Source: Candidatus Limicola stercorigallinarum
Lineage (GTDB): Bacteria > Actinomycetota > Coriobacteriia > Coriobacteriales > Coriobacteriaceae
Direction: 5' to 3'
DNA: 64,000 nucleotides
Assembly: GCA_018711625.1 (NCBI GenBank)
Contig: DVID01000020.1
Span: forward strand, 1 to 64,000
The notes beneath the pieces are model-generated. The model searched no databases, was not told where the DNA came from, and saw nothing but the letters and a program-made list of their open reading frames with translations. A program made the translations under genes and the position numbers. Shown here piece by piece: positions 1 through 8,979 of the stretch. Each line of letters begins with the position of its first letter. The stretch's first letter is position 1.

Positions 1-346
1 GTGTCTACTCGCAAAGTTTTGGAGTACGTTCTGAAATGGCGTAGTTTTTTCTGGAGGCGGGTTGGGACGGGGCCGTTCCATCCCGTCAAACTGCAACAAA
101 TCGAAAAGTTTTTGTTTGGCGGGCCGGAAAAGACCCATCCCGCCCCATCAAACGGTGATATTTCGACGAAGCACGCCCACCGCCCTCGCGGTGACGCGGC
201 ACCATGGGGCATACGGACCATTGTGCAGCGTCTTCCCATAATCCTCCTGGGCACCCAACGTGCCGATGACTGAATACCTGCTCTTTTGGATACAACGAAA
301 GCGGAGACAAACTGCCCTGCGCAGCAGAACACAAGAAGGGGTCACC
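1..346. other. Non-coding start of window with a dispersed repeat motif
   Basis: No convincing gene is visible here; an open frame from base 1 has no ribosome site and no recognisable protein features. Positions 31-54 carry the motif CTGAAATGGCGTAGTTTTTT, which resembles two further copies near 58.3 and 58.4 kb. The stretch between 55 and 330 shows nothing I can assign. Confidence 0.5.
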
Positions 347-865
347 ATGGACGCACGCGAAAATCTCCTTACACGCCGCAGCATTAGGTCGTACAAGAAT
401 GATCCTATTCCCACCGACGTGCTCGACCGCATTCTTGAGGCTGGCACCTACGCCGCCTCGGGCATGGGGCAGCAACCGGCCATCATCCTCGCCATCACCG
501 ACCGCGCTACGCGCGACGAACTCTCTCGTCTGAACCAGAAGGCACGCGGGGGCGACACCGATCCGTTCTATGGGGCGCCCGTGGTGCTGGCGGTACTTGC
601 CGCAAAAGAGCGCCCCACCTATATCTATGACGGCAGCTTGGTTATCGGAAACCTTATGCTTGCCGCTCATGCTGAAGGCTTGGGCAGCTGCTGGATCCAC
701 GGGGCGAAAGAGGAATTTGAGCTGCCCGAGGGCCGGGCGCTACTTGAGCGTCTAGGTATCGACCCCGATGCCTACGAGGGCATCGGCCATTGCATCCTCG
801 GCTACCCCGCAGGCGATGCGCCCGAGGCGGCACCGCGCAAGGAGCAATACATTTACCGCGTGTAA
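347..865 (+). CDS. Nitroreductase family protein
   Basis: A 172-residue protein of the FMN-dependent nitroreductase family, which reduces nitro groups, quinones or flavins with NAD(P)H in the cytoplasm. The N-terminus carries the typical ENLLTRRSIRSYK block that binds the FMN phosphate. The later LMLAAHAEGLGSCWIHGA segment is the family's flavin-contacting region. The ATG at 347 was chosen because AAGAAGGGG lies 5 bases upstream; an in-frame ATG at 260 would add 29 unrelated residues. It is the length of the short single-domain members. It stands alone upstream of a membrane acyltransferase, so context does not define a substrate. The family assignment is secure; the physiological substrate is unknown. 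Confidence 0.9.
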   Translation: MDARENLLTRRSIRSYKNDPIPTDVLDRILEAGTYAASGMGQQPAIILAITDRATRDELSRLNQKARGGDTDPFYGAPVVLAVLAAKERPTYIYDGSLVIGNLMLAAHAEGLGSCWIHGAKEEFELPEGRALLERLGIDPDAYEGIGHCILGYPAGDAPEAAPRKEQYIYRV

Positions 866-1090
866 GGTCCAGCGCAGCTGGCGTCGTGGGCAAAATGAGC
901 ACGCTTGCAAGCCGACCCCCATCGACGGCCCCACGAGGCGGCCGTTCACCGCATCCGCCACGCGGGGTCGTCATTGGGCCCCCTGATGAAAAGCCGGCTT
1001 GGATAGCCAGACTATGGTACCAAAGGGGCTTACTCTGCCATATCGAGCTATAATGTGACGGCTTGACAACCGAGTCGGAGAAGGTTAGCC

Positions 1091-2242
1091 ATGTCCCGAG
1101 CCAGCACAGAATTGCCCTCCCGCACCCATGACGCAGGACGCATCCACGCCCTCGACGGGTTGCGAGGCGTCGCGAGCCTAGTCGTCCTGGTACTGCATGC
1201 CGCCATGATGCTCGAGCTGTGGGGATCGGACGCGCCCTATGCCCTCATCCCCGGCACCCCGGCGGTCATCCTCTTCTTCGTGCTCTCCGGCGTGGTGCTC
1301 TCCTTAGCTCCCCTCTCTCGCCTGCATGCGAGGGAGCCGTACGATTGGCTCGCCTACTACCCCCGAAGGGTCGCTCGCCTGGGCATTCCCCTCTGCGCCG
1401 CCGTCATACTCGGCATCGTCGGCGGCTACGTTGCCTGGCGTCTCGGGTCGACGGGGCGCTCTGCCACGGCCATCGCGTTCGACGGCGGCGCTACACGCGT
1501 GGTGCACGACGTCCTCATGCAGTTCGACGTCCTTTTCAACATCTCCGATGATGCCCAGACCCTGTTCGGCACGCCCCTGACACGTGTGAACTCCCCCATC
1601 TGGTCCATGTGCTGGGAGATGTGGTTCTCCCTCACGCTTCCGCTTGCAATCGCGTGTCTCGCGAGCACCCGTCACGAGGCACTGACCGCCTCCGCCCTGC
1701 TCGCCGCCATCTTCATCTCGCATTGGTGCGGCTACTTCCCCCTACGGCTATGCCTGACGTTTTGGCTAGGCGTCCTGCTTGCCCGACACGCGCGCGAGAT
1801 TGCCCGAGCCCGCCTCGCTCCGGCGGCGGAGCTCGTCACCCTCGCGCTGCTGCTCGGCATCATCGAACTTGCCCAGGCGAATGCCGCCGGCCTTCTCGGC
1901 CAGTCGGGTGCGTTACCTTCGGCGCTGCTCGCAACAGCCATGAACGCCGCGTGCGTCGGCCTCGTCGCGCTCAGCATGACCGACGGAGTGATGAGGCGCG
2001 CGCTCTCCATGCGGCCCGTGCGCTTCCTGGGCACGATATCCTTTTCGCTCTACCTCACGCACGCCGTCGTTATCGGCGGACTCGACGCGCTCCTTCCGCG
2101 CGTGGGCATCACTGACCCCATCGTGCAGGCTACGGTCGGCATCGTTCTGAGCTTTGGCTTCGCAGTCGTGTTCTGGAGGCTCTTCGAGAAGCCCAGCATC
2201 GAACTGTCGCGGCGCCTGGGCGAGTCGAGCCGCCGACCATAG
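1091..2242 (+). CDS. Acyltransferase family 3 (OafA/YrhL-type) membrane protein
   Basis: A 383-residue integral membrane O-acyltransferase. Family members transfer acetyl or other acyl groups to cell-surface sugars, peptidoglycan or lipids. The N-terminus reads IHALDGLRGVASLVVLVLHA, the characteristic RALDGLRG-type motif followed by the family histidine. About ten hydrophobic segments follow, and the C-terminal SFSLYLTHA block is also typical. There is no fused extracellular SGNH domain, so it is a minimal acyltransferase 3 protein. GGAGAA sits about 8 bases before the ATG. It ends next to a strong hairpin shared with the convergent ilvC gene. The acceptor cannot be predicted from sequence. 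Confidence 0.88.
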   Translation: MSRASTELPSRTHDAGRIHALDGLRGVASLVVLVLHAAMMLELWGSDAPYALIPGTPAVILFFVLSGVVLSLAPLSRLHAREPYDWLAYYPRRVARLGIPLCAAVILGIVGGYVAWRLGSTGRSATAIAFDGGATRVVHDVLMQFDVLFNISDDAQTLFGTPLTRVNSPIWSMCWEMWFSLTLPLAIACLASTRHEALTASALLAAIFISHWCGYFPLRLCLTFWLGVLLARHAREIARARLAPAAELVTLALLLGIIELAQANAAGLLGQSGALPSALLATAMNAACVGLVALSMTDGVMRRALSMRPVRFLGTISFSLYLTHAVVIGGLDALLPRVGITDPIVQATVGIVLSFGFAVVFWRLFEKPSIELSRRLGESSRRP

Positions 2243-2298
2243 CAGCAACATCGCGAGCGCCGCGTCACAATACGTACCACAACCAGGCAAGGAAGCAA

Positions 2299-2330
2299 GG
2301 GCCCCGGAGCTCGCAGGAACGCCGGGGCCC
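2299..2330. terminator. Bidirectional terminator between acyltransferase gene and ilvC
   Basis: Arms GGGCCCCGG and CCGGGGCCC form a perfect 9-bp stem with a 14-base loop, placed between two convergent stop codons (2242 on plus, 2367 on minus). A T/C-rich run follows on the minus side. It probably ends the ilv operon and may serve the plus-strand gene too. Confidence 0.75.
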
Positions 2331-2366
2331 TTCATGCGCAATCGTCTTCTGACGTTGCTACAAGCG

Positions 2367-3362
2367 TTACTTCTTGATCCACGAGAACATGGAGCGAATC
2401 TTCTCGCCCACCTTCTCGATCTCGTGCTCATTGATCTTCTCGCGCTGCTCGAAGAGCCGCTTGTGGCCGTTGTTGCAGTCGTCCACAAACTCCTGGGCAA
2501 ACGAGCCATCCTGGATGCGGGCCAGAATCTCCTTCATGGCCTCGCGGGACTGCTCGTTGATGACCTTCGGGCCCGCGTAGTATTCGCCGTACTCGGCGGT
2601 GTTGGAGATGGAGTAGTTCATGAAGTGGATGCCGCTCTCGTACATGAGGTCCACGATCATCTTCATCTCGTGATAGCACTCGAAGTAGGCGAGCTCGGGC
2701 GGATACCCAGCCTCGGTCAAGGTCTCGAAGCCGGCCTTGACGAGCTCGACGAGACCTCCGCACAGCACGGCCTGCTCGCCAAAGAGATCCTCCTCCGTCT
2801 CCTCCTTAAACGTGGCCTTGATGATGCCCGAACGGGCGCCGCCCACGCCCCAGCAGTACGAAAGCGCGATGTCCCAGGCGTTGCCGGTGGCATCCTGCTG
2901 CACGCAGGCGAGGTCGGGCACGCCCGAACCCTCGGTGTACTGGCGGCGCACAATGTGGCCAGGGCCCTTGGGGGCGCACATGATGACGTTCACGTCCTCG
3001 GGCGGAACGATGTAGCCGTAGTGGATATTGAAGCCGTGGGCGAAGGCGAGCGTGTTGCCCGGCTTGAGATGGTCTTTGATGTGCTCCTCGTACACCTTGG
3101 GCTGTGTCTCGTCGGGCACGAGCATCATGATGAGGTCCGCCTCTTCAGCGGCCTCGTCCATGGTGCACACCTTGAGGCCAGCCTCCTCGGCCTTGGCCCA
3201 CGAGCTGGAGCCCTCACGCAGGCCCACGCGCACATCGCAACCAGAATCGAGAAGGTTCAGAGCATGAGCGTGACCCTGACTACCATAGCCAATAACTGCC
3301 ACCTTCATGCCCTGGATCACTTTGGGATCGCAATCCTGCTCGTAATAAATCGTAACGGCCAT
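2367..3362 (-). CDS. ilvC: Ketol-acid reductoisomerase
   Basis: A 331-residue class I ketol-acid reductoisomerase. It converts acetolactate or acetohydroxybutyrate to the dihydroxy acid in valine and isoleucine synthesis, using NADPH and magnesium. The N-terminal Rossmann motif [17 protein letters not shown] is intact. The knotted C-terminal domain carries the metal ligands around residues 185-230 (the [20 protein letters not shown] and [11 protein letters not shown] blocks). The family length is about 330, so it is full length. AAGGAG precedes the ATG. It is the last gene of the ilvD-B-N-C operon, 113 bp after ilvN, and is followed by the hairpin at 2299-2330. Confidence 0.98.
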   Translation of the reverse strand: MAVTIYYEQDCDPKVIQGMKVAVIGYGSQGHAHALNLLDSGCDVRVGLREGSSSWAKAEEAGLKVCTMDEAAEEADLIMMLVPDETQPKVYEEHIKDHLKPGNTLAFAHGFNIHYGYIVPPEDVNVIMCAPKGPGHIVRRQYTEGSGVPDLACVQQDATGNAWDIALSYCWGVGGARSGIIKATFKEETEEDLFGEQAVLCGGLVELVKAGFETLTEAGYPPELAYFECYHEMKMIVDLMYESGIHFMNYSISNTAEYGEYYAGPKVINEQSREAMKEILARIQDGSFAQEFVDDCNNGHKRLFEQREKINEHEIEKVGEKIRSMFSWIKK

Positions 3363-3475
3363 TTCTAACTCCTTACCTTGCGAGGTTTAGAACCCTTGTA
3401 GCTATGGTCGCCGCGCCATACGCGGTAAAACCCTTTCCGTATGCCCCGCCGAACACCCGCGGACATCCTGCGTGT

Positions 3476-3961
3476 TTACGCGTCGCGGGCGCCGCGGCTC
3501 ATGGCAATCTTGCCGGTACGCGTAAGCTGGCGAATGCCGTACCCGCGGAACAGGTCCTCGAGCGCATCGAGCTTGCTCTGCGTACCCGTTGCCTCCACCG
3601 TGAGCGAGTTTTTGCCCACGTCCACAATGTTGGCGCGGAAGATATTCGCAATCTCGAGAATCTCGTGACGTCGATCGGGGTTGCAGAGCACCTTGAACAG
3701 CACCAGCTCGCGCTCGATGGCGTCCTCCTCCGTGAGGTCGGTGATCTTGTACACCGAGACGAGCTTGTGCAGCTGCTTGGTGAGCTGCTCGTAGGCCACC
3801 TCATCAGCATCGACGATGATGGTCATGCGCGACATCGTCACGTCTTCTGTGGGCGCCACGGTAAGCGACTCAATGTTGAAACCGCGCCTGCTGATGAGTC
3901 CCGTCACGCGAGAGAGCACGCCGGGCTGGTTTTCCACCAGAACGGAGAGGATGTAGCTCAT
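3476..3961 (-). CDS. ilvN: Acetolactate synthase small (regulatory) subunit
   Basis: A 161-residue regulatory subunit of acetohydroxyacid synthase. The N-terminal ACT domain (about residues 3-75) starts MSYILSVLVENQPGVLSRV and is followed by the NIESLTV element. The rest is the conserved ALS_ss_C domain. In this family the ACT domain binds valine and confers feedback inhibition on the large subunit. The ATG at 3961 is one base after the ilvB stop (TGA-T-ATG), which indicates translational coupling; the frame open upstream of it overlaps ilvB and is not used. It sits between ilvB and ilvC. Confidence 0.97.
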   Translation of the reverse strand: MSYILSVLVENQPGVLSRVTGLISRRGFNIESLTVAPTEDVTMSRMTIIVDADEVAYEQLTKQLHKLVSVYKITDLTEEDAIERELVLFKVLCNPDRRHEILEIANIFRANIVDVGKNSLTVEATGTQSKLDALEDLFRGYGIRQLTRTGKIAMSRGARDA

Positions 3962-3962
3962 A

Positions 3963-6068
3963 TCACTCGCCTCCCTTCTGTGCCGCCTCATCCAAGACGG
4001 CAACGGCCGTAGCGCCGGCCACACGCGTATCGGCATCATCGTCGGAAAGCGGCAACGGTTCGGCCACCGTACCCGCCGTCTCGCCCGCCGGGCTCATACC
4101 CTTCTCGGTTACGCGCACGCCGCCCAAGGTCACGTCAATCGCGCCGATGATGTCATCAATGGCAGCACCGGGCGCCACCATGGGATACACCGTCTGGTTG
4201 GTGGGGATGACCACATCCAACAGGTAGGGGCGCTCAGAGGCGAGCATGCGATCAAGCGCCGCGTCGATCTGGCTGGGGTGGTTGATGCGCTCGGCACCCC
4301 AGCCGTAGGCCTCGGCCAGTCTGACGAAATCAGGGTTCGCAGTGAACTCGGTACACGAATAGCGCTCGTGGTAGAACAGGCGCTGCCACTGGTGCACCAT
4401 ACCCAGGGCATTGTTGTCGATAAGGAGCACCTTCACGGCCACGCCGTTGCCGATGGCCGTCGCCATCTCCTGGATGTTCATCTGCAAGCTGCCGTCACCC
4501 GCGATGCACACCACCTGGGTGTCGGGGCGCGCAATCTTGGCACCAATCGCGGCAGGCAGGCCAAAGCCCATGGTGCCCAAACCACCCGAAGAGAGGAAGG
4601 TGCGCGACTCCTCGCGGTGAATATGCTGGTGCGCCCACATCTGATGCTGGCCCACCTCGGTGGTGACCACACTCGCATGCGGGTCAAGCTTGGCCGAGAG
4701 CTTCTCGAGCACCACCTCGGGAGCAATGCGATCGGGGTAATCCTCAAAGTCGTGCGTGTAGAACGGCCAGCGCTCGCGCCAGGTGTAGCAGGTTTTCACC
4801 CACTCGGCGTCCACCGGCTTGGCCTCAAGCTTGTCCAGACGCATGTTGATGGCGCTCACCACGTTGCGCGCGTCACCCACGATGGGCACCTGCGGGTCGC
4901 GGACCTTACCAATCTCGGCGGGATCGATGTCGATGTGAATGACCTTGGCATGCGGGGCAAATTCGCTCAACTTGCCCGTCACGCGGTCGGAGAAGCGCGC
5001 GCCCACCGCAATGATGAGGTCGCACCTGGTCATGGCCATATTGGCGTACTTGGAACCATGCATACCCACGGGGCCTAAGTTGAGCGGGTTCGAGCACGGC
5101 ATGGCCGCCTTGCCAATGAGCGTGGTGACCACGGGAATCTGCATCTTCTCGGAAAGCTCCACCACTTCATCGCAGGCGTGGCTTGTAACGCAGCCGCCAC
5201 CCACCATCAAGAGCGGACGCTGTGCGGTGCGAATGAGCTCAACCGCCTGACGCACCTGCTTGGCGTTGCCTTTGTAGGTGGGGCGATAGCTGGGGATATC
5301 AATGAAGTCGGGATAATGGAACACCATCTCCTCGCCGGCAAGGTCACTCGGCACGTCGATGAGCACGGGGCCCGGGCGCCCGGTGGAGGCGATGTAGAAC
5401 GCCTTGCGGAAGGTGGTGGTGAGGTCGTCGTTGCTCTGCAGCAAGAAGCTGTGCTTCACCACCGGCATGGTGATGCCCACAATGTCAGCCTCTTGGAAGG
5501 CGTCGGTACCGATGACACCACGCGTAACCTGGCCCGAGATAACCACAAGCGGCACGGAGTCCATATAGGCCGTGGCAATGCCCGTGACGGTATTGGTGGC
5601 ACCCGGACCGCTGGTCACAATAGCCACGCCCACGCGGCCGGTTGCTCGCGCGTATCCGTCGGCCTCATGCACGGCACCCTGCTCGTGGCGAGCGAGGATG
5701 TGGCGGATCTTCGTGGAATCGTAGAGCGCGTCATAAATCTTGATGGCCTGGCCACCGGGATAGCCAAACACGGTGTCGACGCCCTCGGCCTCAAGGCTTG
5801 CGATGATGGCCTGTGCGCCCGTCATCGTGGTGCCCTCTTTTTCGGTATGGCTACCGGGACCAAACGGCTTGCCCGAGATGGCACGTTCTTTACGCTCCAG
5901 GCGAGCGGCGCGCGACATGTCGGTGGTGGGGTACCTGCCTTGCGCGCTGGTGCACACATGCTGGCGGATATCGTCGGGCATGTCGGGCGTGCGCGGGCTC
6001 CCCGCGAGCGGCGAGGATGCCGGCGCGGTTGCAGGGTCACAGGCGGAGTTGATAATGGTGTCGGTCAT
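3963..6068 (-). CDS. ilvB: Acetolactate synthase large (catalytic) subunit, with N-terminal extension
   Basis: Catalytic subunit of acetohydroxyacid synthase, a thiamine-diphosphate and FAD enzyme that condenses pyruvate with pyruvate or 2-ketobutyrate. The frame of 701 residues is about 100 longer than usual. The family core begins at residue 82 ([16 protein letters not shown]). It contains the ThDP glutamate in [16 protein letters not shown] and the [11 protein letters not shown] diphosphate-binding motif near the C-terminus. The ATG at 6068 overlaps the ilvD stop as ATGA, which argues for translation from there. An alternative ATG at 5825, preceded by AGAGGG, would give a standard 620-residue protein. 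The last 45 or so residues are an Ala/Asp-rich tail. The enzyme call is secure; the start is uncertain. Confidence 0.96.
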   Translation of the reverse strand: MTDTIINSACDPATAPASSPLAGSPRTPDMPDDIRQHVCTSAQGRYPTTDMSRAARLERKERAISGKPFGPGSHTEKEGTTMTGAQAIIASLEAEGVDTVFGYPGGQAIKIYDALYDSTKIRHILARHEQGAVHEADGYARATGRVGVAIVTSGPGATNTVTGIATAYMDSVPLVVISGQVTRGVIGTDAFQEADIVGITMPVVKHSFLLQSNDDLTTTFRKAFYIASTGRPGPVLIDVPSDLAGEEMVFHYPDFIDIPSYRPTYKGNAKQVRQAVELIRTAQRPLLMVGGGCVTSHACDEVVELSEKMQIPVVTTLIGKAAMPCSNPLNLGPVGMHGSKYANMAMTRCDLIIAVGARFSDRVTGKLSEFAPHAKVIHIDIDPAEIGKVRDPQVPIVGDARNVVSAINMRLDKLEAKPVDAEWVKTCYTWRERWPFYTHDFEDYPDRIAPEVVLEKLSAKLDPHASVVTTEVGQHQMWAHQHIHREESRTFLSSGGLGTMGFGLPAAIGAKIARPDTQVVCIAGDGSLQMNIQEMATAIGNGVAVKVLLIDNNALGMVHQWQRLFYHERYSCTEFTANPDFVRLAEAYGWGAERINHPSQIDAALDRMLASERPYLLDVVIPTNQTVYPMVAPGAAIDDIIGAIDVTLGGVRVTEKGMSPAGETAGTVAEPLPLSDDDADTRVAGATAVAVLDEAAQKGGE

Positions 6069-7729
6069 GAGAGATACGCCCCCTTATCGGCGCTGGTGAC
6101 GAGCTTGGCATAGCGCGAAAGCACGCCGGTGGTGTATTTGGGTGCCGGCGGCTGCCAGGAGGCGCGGCGCTCTGCAAGCTCCTCGTCGGAAAGACGCACG
6201 TTAAGCGTGCCGGCCTCGATGTCGATATCGATGATGTCGCCCTCACGAATAAGTGCGATGGGGCCACCGGCTGCAGCCTCGGGCGAAACATGGCCAATGC
6301 ACGGGCCCTTGCTTGCACCGGAAAAGCGGCCATCGGTAATGAGCGCCACAGAGTGATCGAGCCCCATGCCGCAGATGGCAGAGGTGGGTGTGAGCATCTC
6401 GCGCATACCGGGACCACCTGCGGGGCCCTCATAGCGAATGACCACCACGTCACCGTCGTGAATGGCGCCGCCAAAGATGGCCTTGCAGGCCTCTTCCTCG
6501 CTTTCAAACACGCGCGCAGGGCCGGAGTGCTGCCACATATCGGGAGCAACGGCGCTCTTCTTCACCACGCCGCAATCGGGAGCAAGATTTCCGCGCATAA
6601 CCTTGAGGCCACCCACGGGCGAGTACGCGCCCTCAACGGTGCGCACAATCTCGCCGTCGGGCTCCGGGCACTCCTCAATCCACTCGGCCATGGTGCCGTG
6701 GCAGGTAAGAGCATCGCCCTCAAGCAGGCCAGCACGGCCAAGCACACCTATGATGGCAGGAATACCGCCCACCGTGTTGAGGTCTTCGATATGAAGCGGG
6801 CCAGCGGGAGCAATACGCACGATGTTGGGGGTTTGAGCCGAGATACGGTCCCAGTCGTCCATGGTAACGGGGCAACCTGCAGCATGGGCAATCGCCGTGA
6901 GATGAAGCATGGTGTTGGTGGAGCCACCGAATGCCATATCGAGCACCATGCCGTTATGGATAGACTTCTCGTTCAAAATCTGACGGGCTGTGATGTTCTT
7001 CTCCACCAGCTCCATAACCTTCATGCCCGTCTGCTTGGCAAGACGAATGCGCTCAGAGTACACGGCGGGGATGGTGCCGTTACCAGGAAGCGCCAAACCC
7101 AGCGCCTCGGCAAGACAGCAGATTGAGTTTGCGGTGAACATGCCCGAGCAGCTGCCGCAGGTGGGGCAGGCGGTGTTCTCAAGCCAAGCGCACTCCTCCT
7201 CGGTCATGGTACCGGCGGTAACCTGACCCACCGCGTCAAAGAGCGTGTTGAGGTCGGTCTGGTGGCCGCATTTGTCATGCCCAGCAAGCATAGGGCCGCC
7301 GGAGACGAGCATAGTGGGAATGTCGAGACGCGCCGCGGCGATGAGCATGCCGGGAACGATTTTGTCGCAAGAGGGGATGAGCACCATAGCGTCGAACTGA
7401 TGCCCCTGAACGGCACACTCCACGCTGTCGGCGATGACCTCGCGGCTGGTGAGCGAATAATGCATGCCCTCGTGATTCATCGCGATGCCGTCGCACACAC
7501 CAATGGTATTGATCTGCAACGGCGTGCCGCCCGCCATGCGTACGCCCGCCTTAACAGCATCGGCAATCTGCTGAAGATGAATATGGCCAGGAATAACCTC
7601 GTTTTGGGCGGAAATGACAGCAACCAGAGGACGGCTCATCTCTTCATCGGTAAGGCCATCCGCTTTAAGCAGGCTGCGGTGTGGCGCCCTCGCCAGCCCC
7701 GTCTTAATCGCATCGCTTCGCATCGTCAT
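6065..7729 (-). CDS. ilvD: Dihydroxy-acid dehydratase
   Basis: An iron-sulfur dehydratase that converts dihydroxy acids to 2-keto acids, the third common step of valine and isoleucine synthesis. The protein begins [20 protein letters not shown]. Cysteines in [10 protein letters not shown] and [17 protein letters not shown]-like context (here [16 protein letters not shown]) are the family cluster and active-site signatures. GDGRFSG-type residues occur near the C-terminus ([12 protein letters not shown]). At about 554 residues it has family length. The start is either ATG at 7729 or 7723; GCGAGGG lies 4 bases before the first. An ATG at 7777 lies inside the leader and is less likely. It is the first gene of ilvDBNC and follows a T-box-like leader. 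Confidence 0.97.
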   Translation of the reverse strand: MTMRSDAIKTGLARAPHRSLLKADGLTDEEMSRPLVAVISAQNEVIPGHIHLQQIADAVKAGVRMAGGTPLQINTIGVCDGIAMNHEGMHYSLTSREVIADSVECAVQGHQFDAMVLIPSCDKIVPGMLIAAARLDIPTMLVSGGPMLAGHDKCGHQTDLNTLFDAVGQVTAGTMTEEECAWLENTACPTCGSCSGMFTANSICCLAEALGLALPGNGTIPAVYSERIRLAKQTGMKVMELVEKNITARQILNEKSIHNGMVLDMAFGGSTNTMLHLTAIAHAAGCPVTMDDWDRISAQTPNIVRIAPAGPLHIEDLNTVGGIPAIIGVLGRAGLLEGDALTCHGTMAEWIEECPEPDGEIVRTVEGAYSPVGGLKVMRGNLAPDCGVVKKSAVAPDMWQHSGPARVFESEEEACKAIFGGAIHDGDVVVIRYEGPAGGPGMREMLTPTSAICGMGLDHSVALITDGRFSGASKGPCIGHVSPEAAAGGPIALIREGDIIDIDIEAGTLNVRLSDEELAERRASWQPPAPKYTTGVLSRYAKLVTSADKGAYLS

Positions 7730-7730
7730 T

Positions 7731-8014
7731 GCGCCCTCGCTTCCCTCTCGCACGTGCCCTTTTGGCAGTAGCCGCAAATCAGTAATGCGAGGCGGGCGCT
7801 CGATGCCTGTGACGGAGGCTCCGGCCGGGCATACTAACGCCAGAGCCGTCCCGGGGATCGCCCGAGTGCTCCAACGCGTTCAGCCGAGCTGCTCGAGGGT
7901 GTGTTCTCGACCGTCCACCGCAGGTTCTCACCGCTCTCTGGCACCGTAGTGCCTTGAATGCTTCGCACCCTGCTCGCTGTGGGATGGCCCGGCCGATACT
8001 CGCCCTGTCATCGC
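7731..8014 (-). promoter_or_regulatory. Candidate T-box leader of the ilvDBNC operon
   Basis: Read on the minus strand, the leader shows T-box landmarks in order. The base of stem I is GATGACAGGGCGAGTA (AGTA at 7997-8000). A CAGAGAGC element (7933-7940) is followed by GGTGAGAACC. The specifier-side loop is GAGAACACA then CCCT (7896-7908), where CCCT pairs with AGGG and GGTCG pairs with CGGCC. A stem III-like element runs from AGTA (7832-7835) to CCGTCACAG (7807-7815). Near the start codon GCGAGGGCGC (7731-7740), containing the Shine-Dalgarno, can pair with upstream GCGCCCGCCTCGC (7787-7799). CTCGCA at 7786-7791 can instead pair with TGCGAG at 7747-7752, giving two exclusive folds as in a translational T-box. 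The canonical GGGTGGTACCGCG block is not seen, so this is a candidate only. Confidence 0.5.
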
Positions 8015-8273
8015 ATTTGCTGAGTTGTTCTAGTATCGCGCGGCGGAGGCAGCAAACTGACGGATACGTGCCACGAAACACGCAGGAAACACTTTGGCGC
8101 AACGGAGTGCCTGCGCCGGTCAGGGCCAGCTTTCCGGCATACCTCCCAAAGAGCGATCAGTAACGTTCTGCGCTCCTGGGCGTTGGGCCCAAATTCCATA
8201 GCATTATCCAAACCGTCTCCTTATTATGGGTATAAGATGGGATTATCGTTACATGATTAGGAGGAACGTCGCC
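8015..8273. promoter_or_regulatory. Divergent promoter region between ilv leader and toxin-antitoxin genes
   Basis: No gene here. On the minus strand GATACT (8032-8037) is a -10-like box about 20 bases before the T-box-like leader. On the plus strand TATAAG at 8231-8236 is a likely -10 element for the antitoxin gene, in a locally AT-rich stretch unlike the surrounding sequence. No convincing -35 element is visible for either. Confidence 0.35.
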
Positions 8274-8576
8274 ATGACAATCGTCCCCATCAAAGAACTC
8301 AAAGACACCGCCAAGATATCCGATATGTGCGCGGCAACATCCGAACCCATCTATATCACCAAAAATGGCTATGGTGACATGGTCATCATGAATTGCAACT
8401 CCTTCGAAGCATACCTTGAGAAACAGCGCCAAATTGCCGCCGCAGAGGCGCGTCGGGAGCTCGCGCTCGAGCAAATAGCTGCAGATATTCGTGCAAGCGA
8501 GGCGGACATTGCCGCCGGCCATACCCGCGACGCGTTTGAGCTGATTGACGAGCTGAGGGTGAAGTATGGGTTATAG
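8274..8576 (+). CDS. Phd/YefM-type antitoxin
   Basis: A 100-residue antitoxin of the Phd/YefM class. The N-terminal half (IVPIKELKDTAKISDMC, then EPIYITKNGYGDMVIM) is the DNA-binding fold of the family. The C-terminal half is charged and helical and would neutralise the toxin. ATG 8274 is preceded by AGGAGG at 8260-8265; two upstream in-frame ATGs lie in the promoter region. The gene overlaps the toxin start by 11 bp, the normal coupled arrangement. Family knowledge predicts autorepression by the complex. Confidence 0.9.
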   Translation: MTIVPIKELKDTAKISDMCAATSEPIYITKNGYGDMVIMNCNSFEAYLEKQRQIAAAEARRELALEQIAADIRASEADIAAGHTRDAFELIDELRVKYGL

Positions 8577-8901
8577 CGTTCTTCCCACCAAAAAGTTCGA
8601 GACAAGGTTAGAATCCGCGCTCACCTATATCATCCTTGATCTGGCTAACCCCATCGCTACTCAGGCACTGCTTGATGCCGTCGAGCACACATTCACTTTG
8701 CTTGCGACCACGCCGTTTGCCTTTCCTGAGGATGAATACTTAAGAAGGCGAACGGGGTTGGCAGTACGCAAGGTACCTGTCAAGAACTATCGCATCTACT
8801 ATACGGTCGACGAACAAAGACGCATTGTCTATCCACGGACCTTTATACACTGCTCACAAGACAGTACCCATCTGAACATTGACGAGTTCGTGAACTCATA
8901 G
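8566..8901 (+). CDS. RelE/ParE-superfamily toxin
   Basis: A 111-residue small basic protein paired with the Phd-type antitoxin. The pattern of an N-terminal helix pair, then LAVRKVPVKNYRIYYTVDEQRRIVYP, matches the RelE/ParE fold, where RVF.V.NYRI.Y.V is the core strand region. Members are mRNA interferases acting at the ribosome or gyrase poisons; sequence alone does not decide between them. The gene is followed at once by a terminator. The pair is compact, AT-richer than its neighbours and flanked by housekeeping amino acid genes, as expected for a mobile addiction or stress module. Confidence 0.87.
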   Translation: MGYSVLPTKKFETRLESALTYIILDLANPIATQALLDAVEHTFTLLATTPFAFPEDEYLRRRTGLAVRKVPVKNYRIYYTVDEQRRIVYPRTFIHCSQDSTHLNIDEFVNS

Positions 8902-8932
8902 CCCTGCACCACGTTAGTCGTGATGCAGGGCT
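8900..8932. terminator. Terminator after the toxin gene
   Basis: Arms AGCCCTGCA and TGCAGGGCT, with an inner CACG/CGTG pairing, make a long stem overlapping the toxin stop codon, followed by GTAGATTTTA. It lies between convergent genes and may also act on ilvA transcripts. Confidence 0.8.
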
Positions 8933-8979
8933 GTAGATTTTAGAGAGCTCGACGAAGGCGGGATAGATGCGCCGCTGCC

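Noticed and set aside
1-273. A 90-codon open frame at the window start
   Set aside because: No ribosome site, no family features, and it includes the dispersed repeat motif.
2154-3368. A 404-codon plus-strand open frame
   Set aside because: Antisense to ilvC; composition is that of a codon-shadow frame.
7954-8163. Short open frames in the ilv leader
   Set aside because: They cross the T-box-like structure and lack runs of Ile, Val or Leu codons, so a classical leader-peptide attenuator is not supported.
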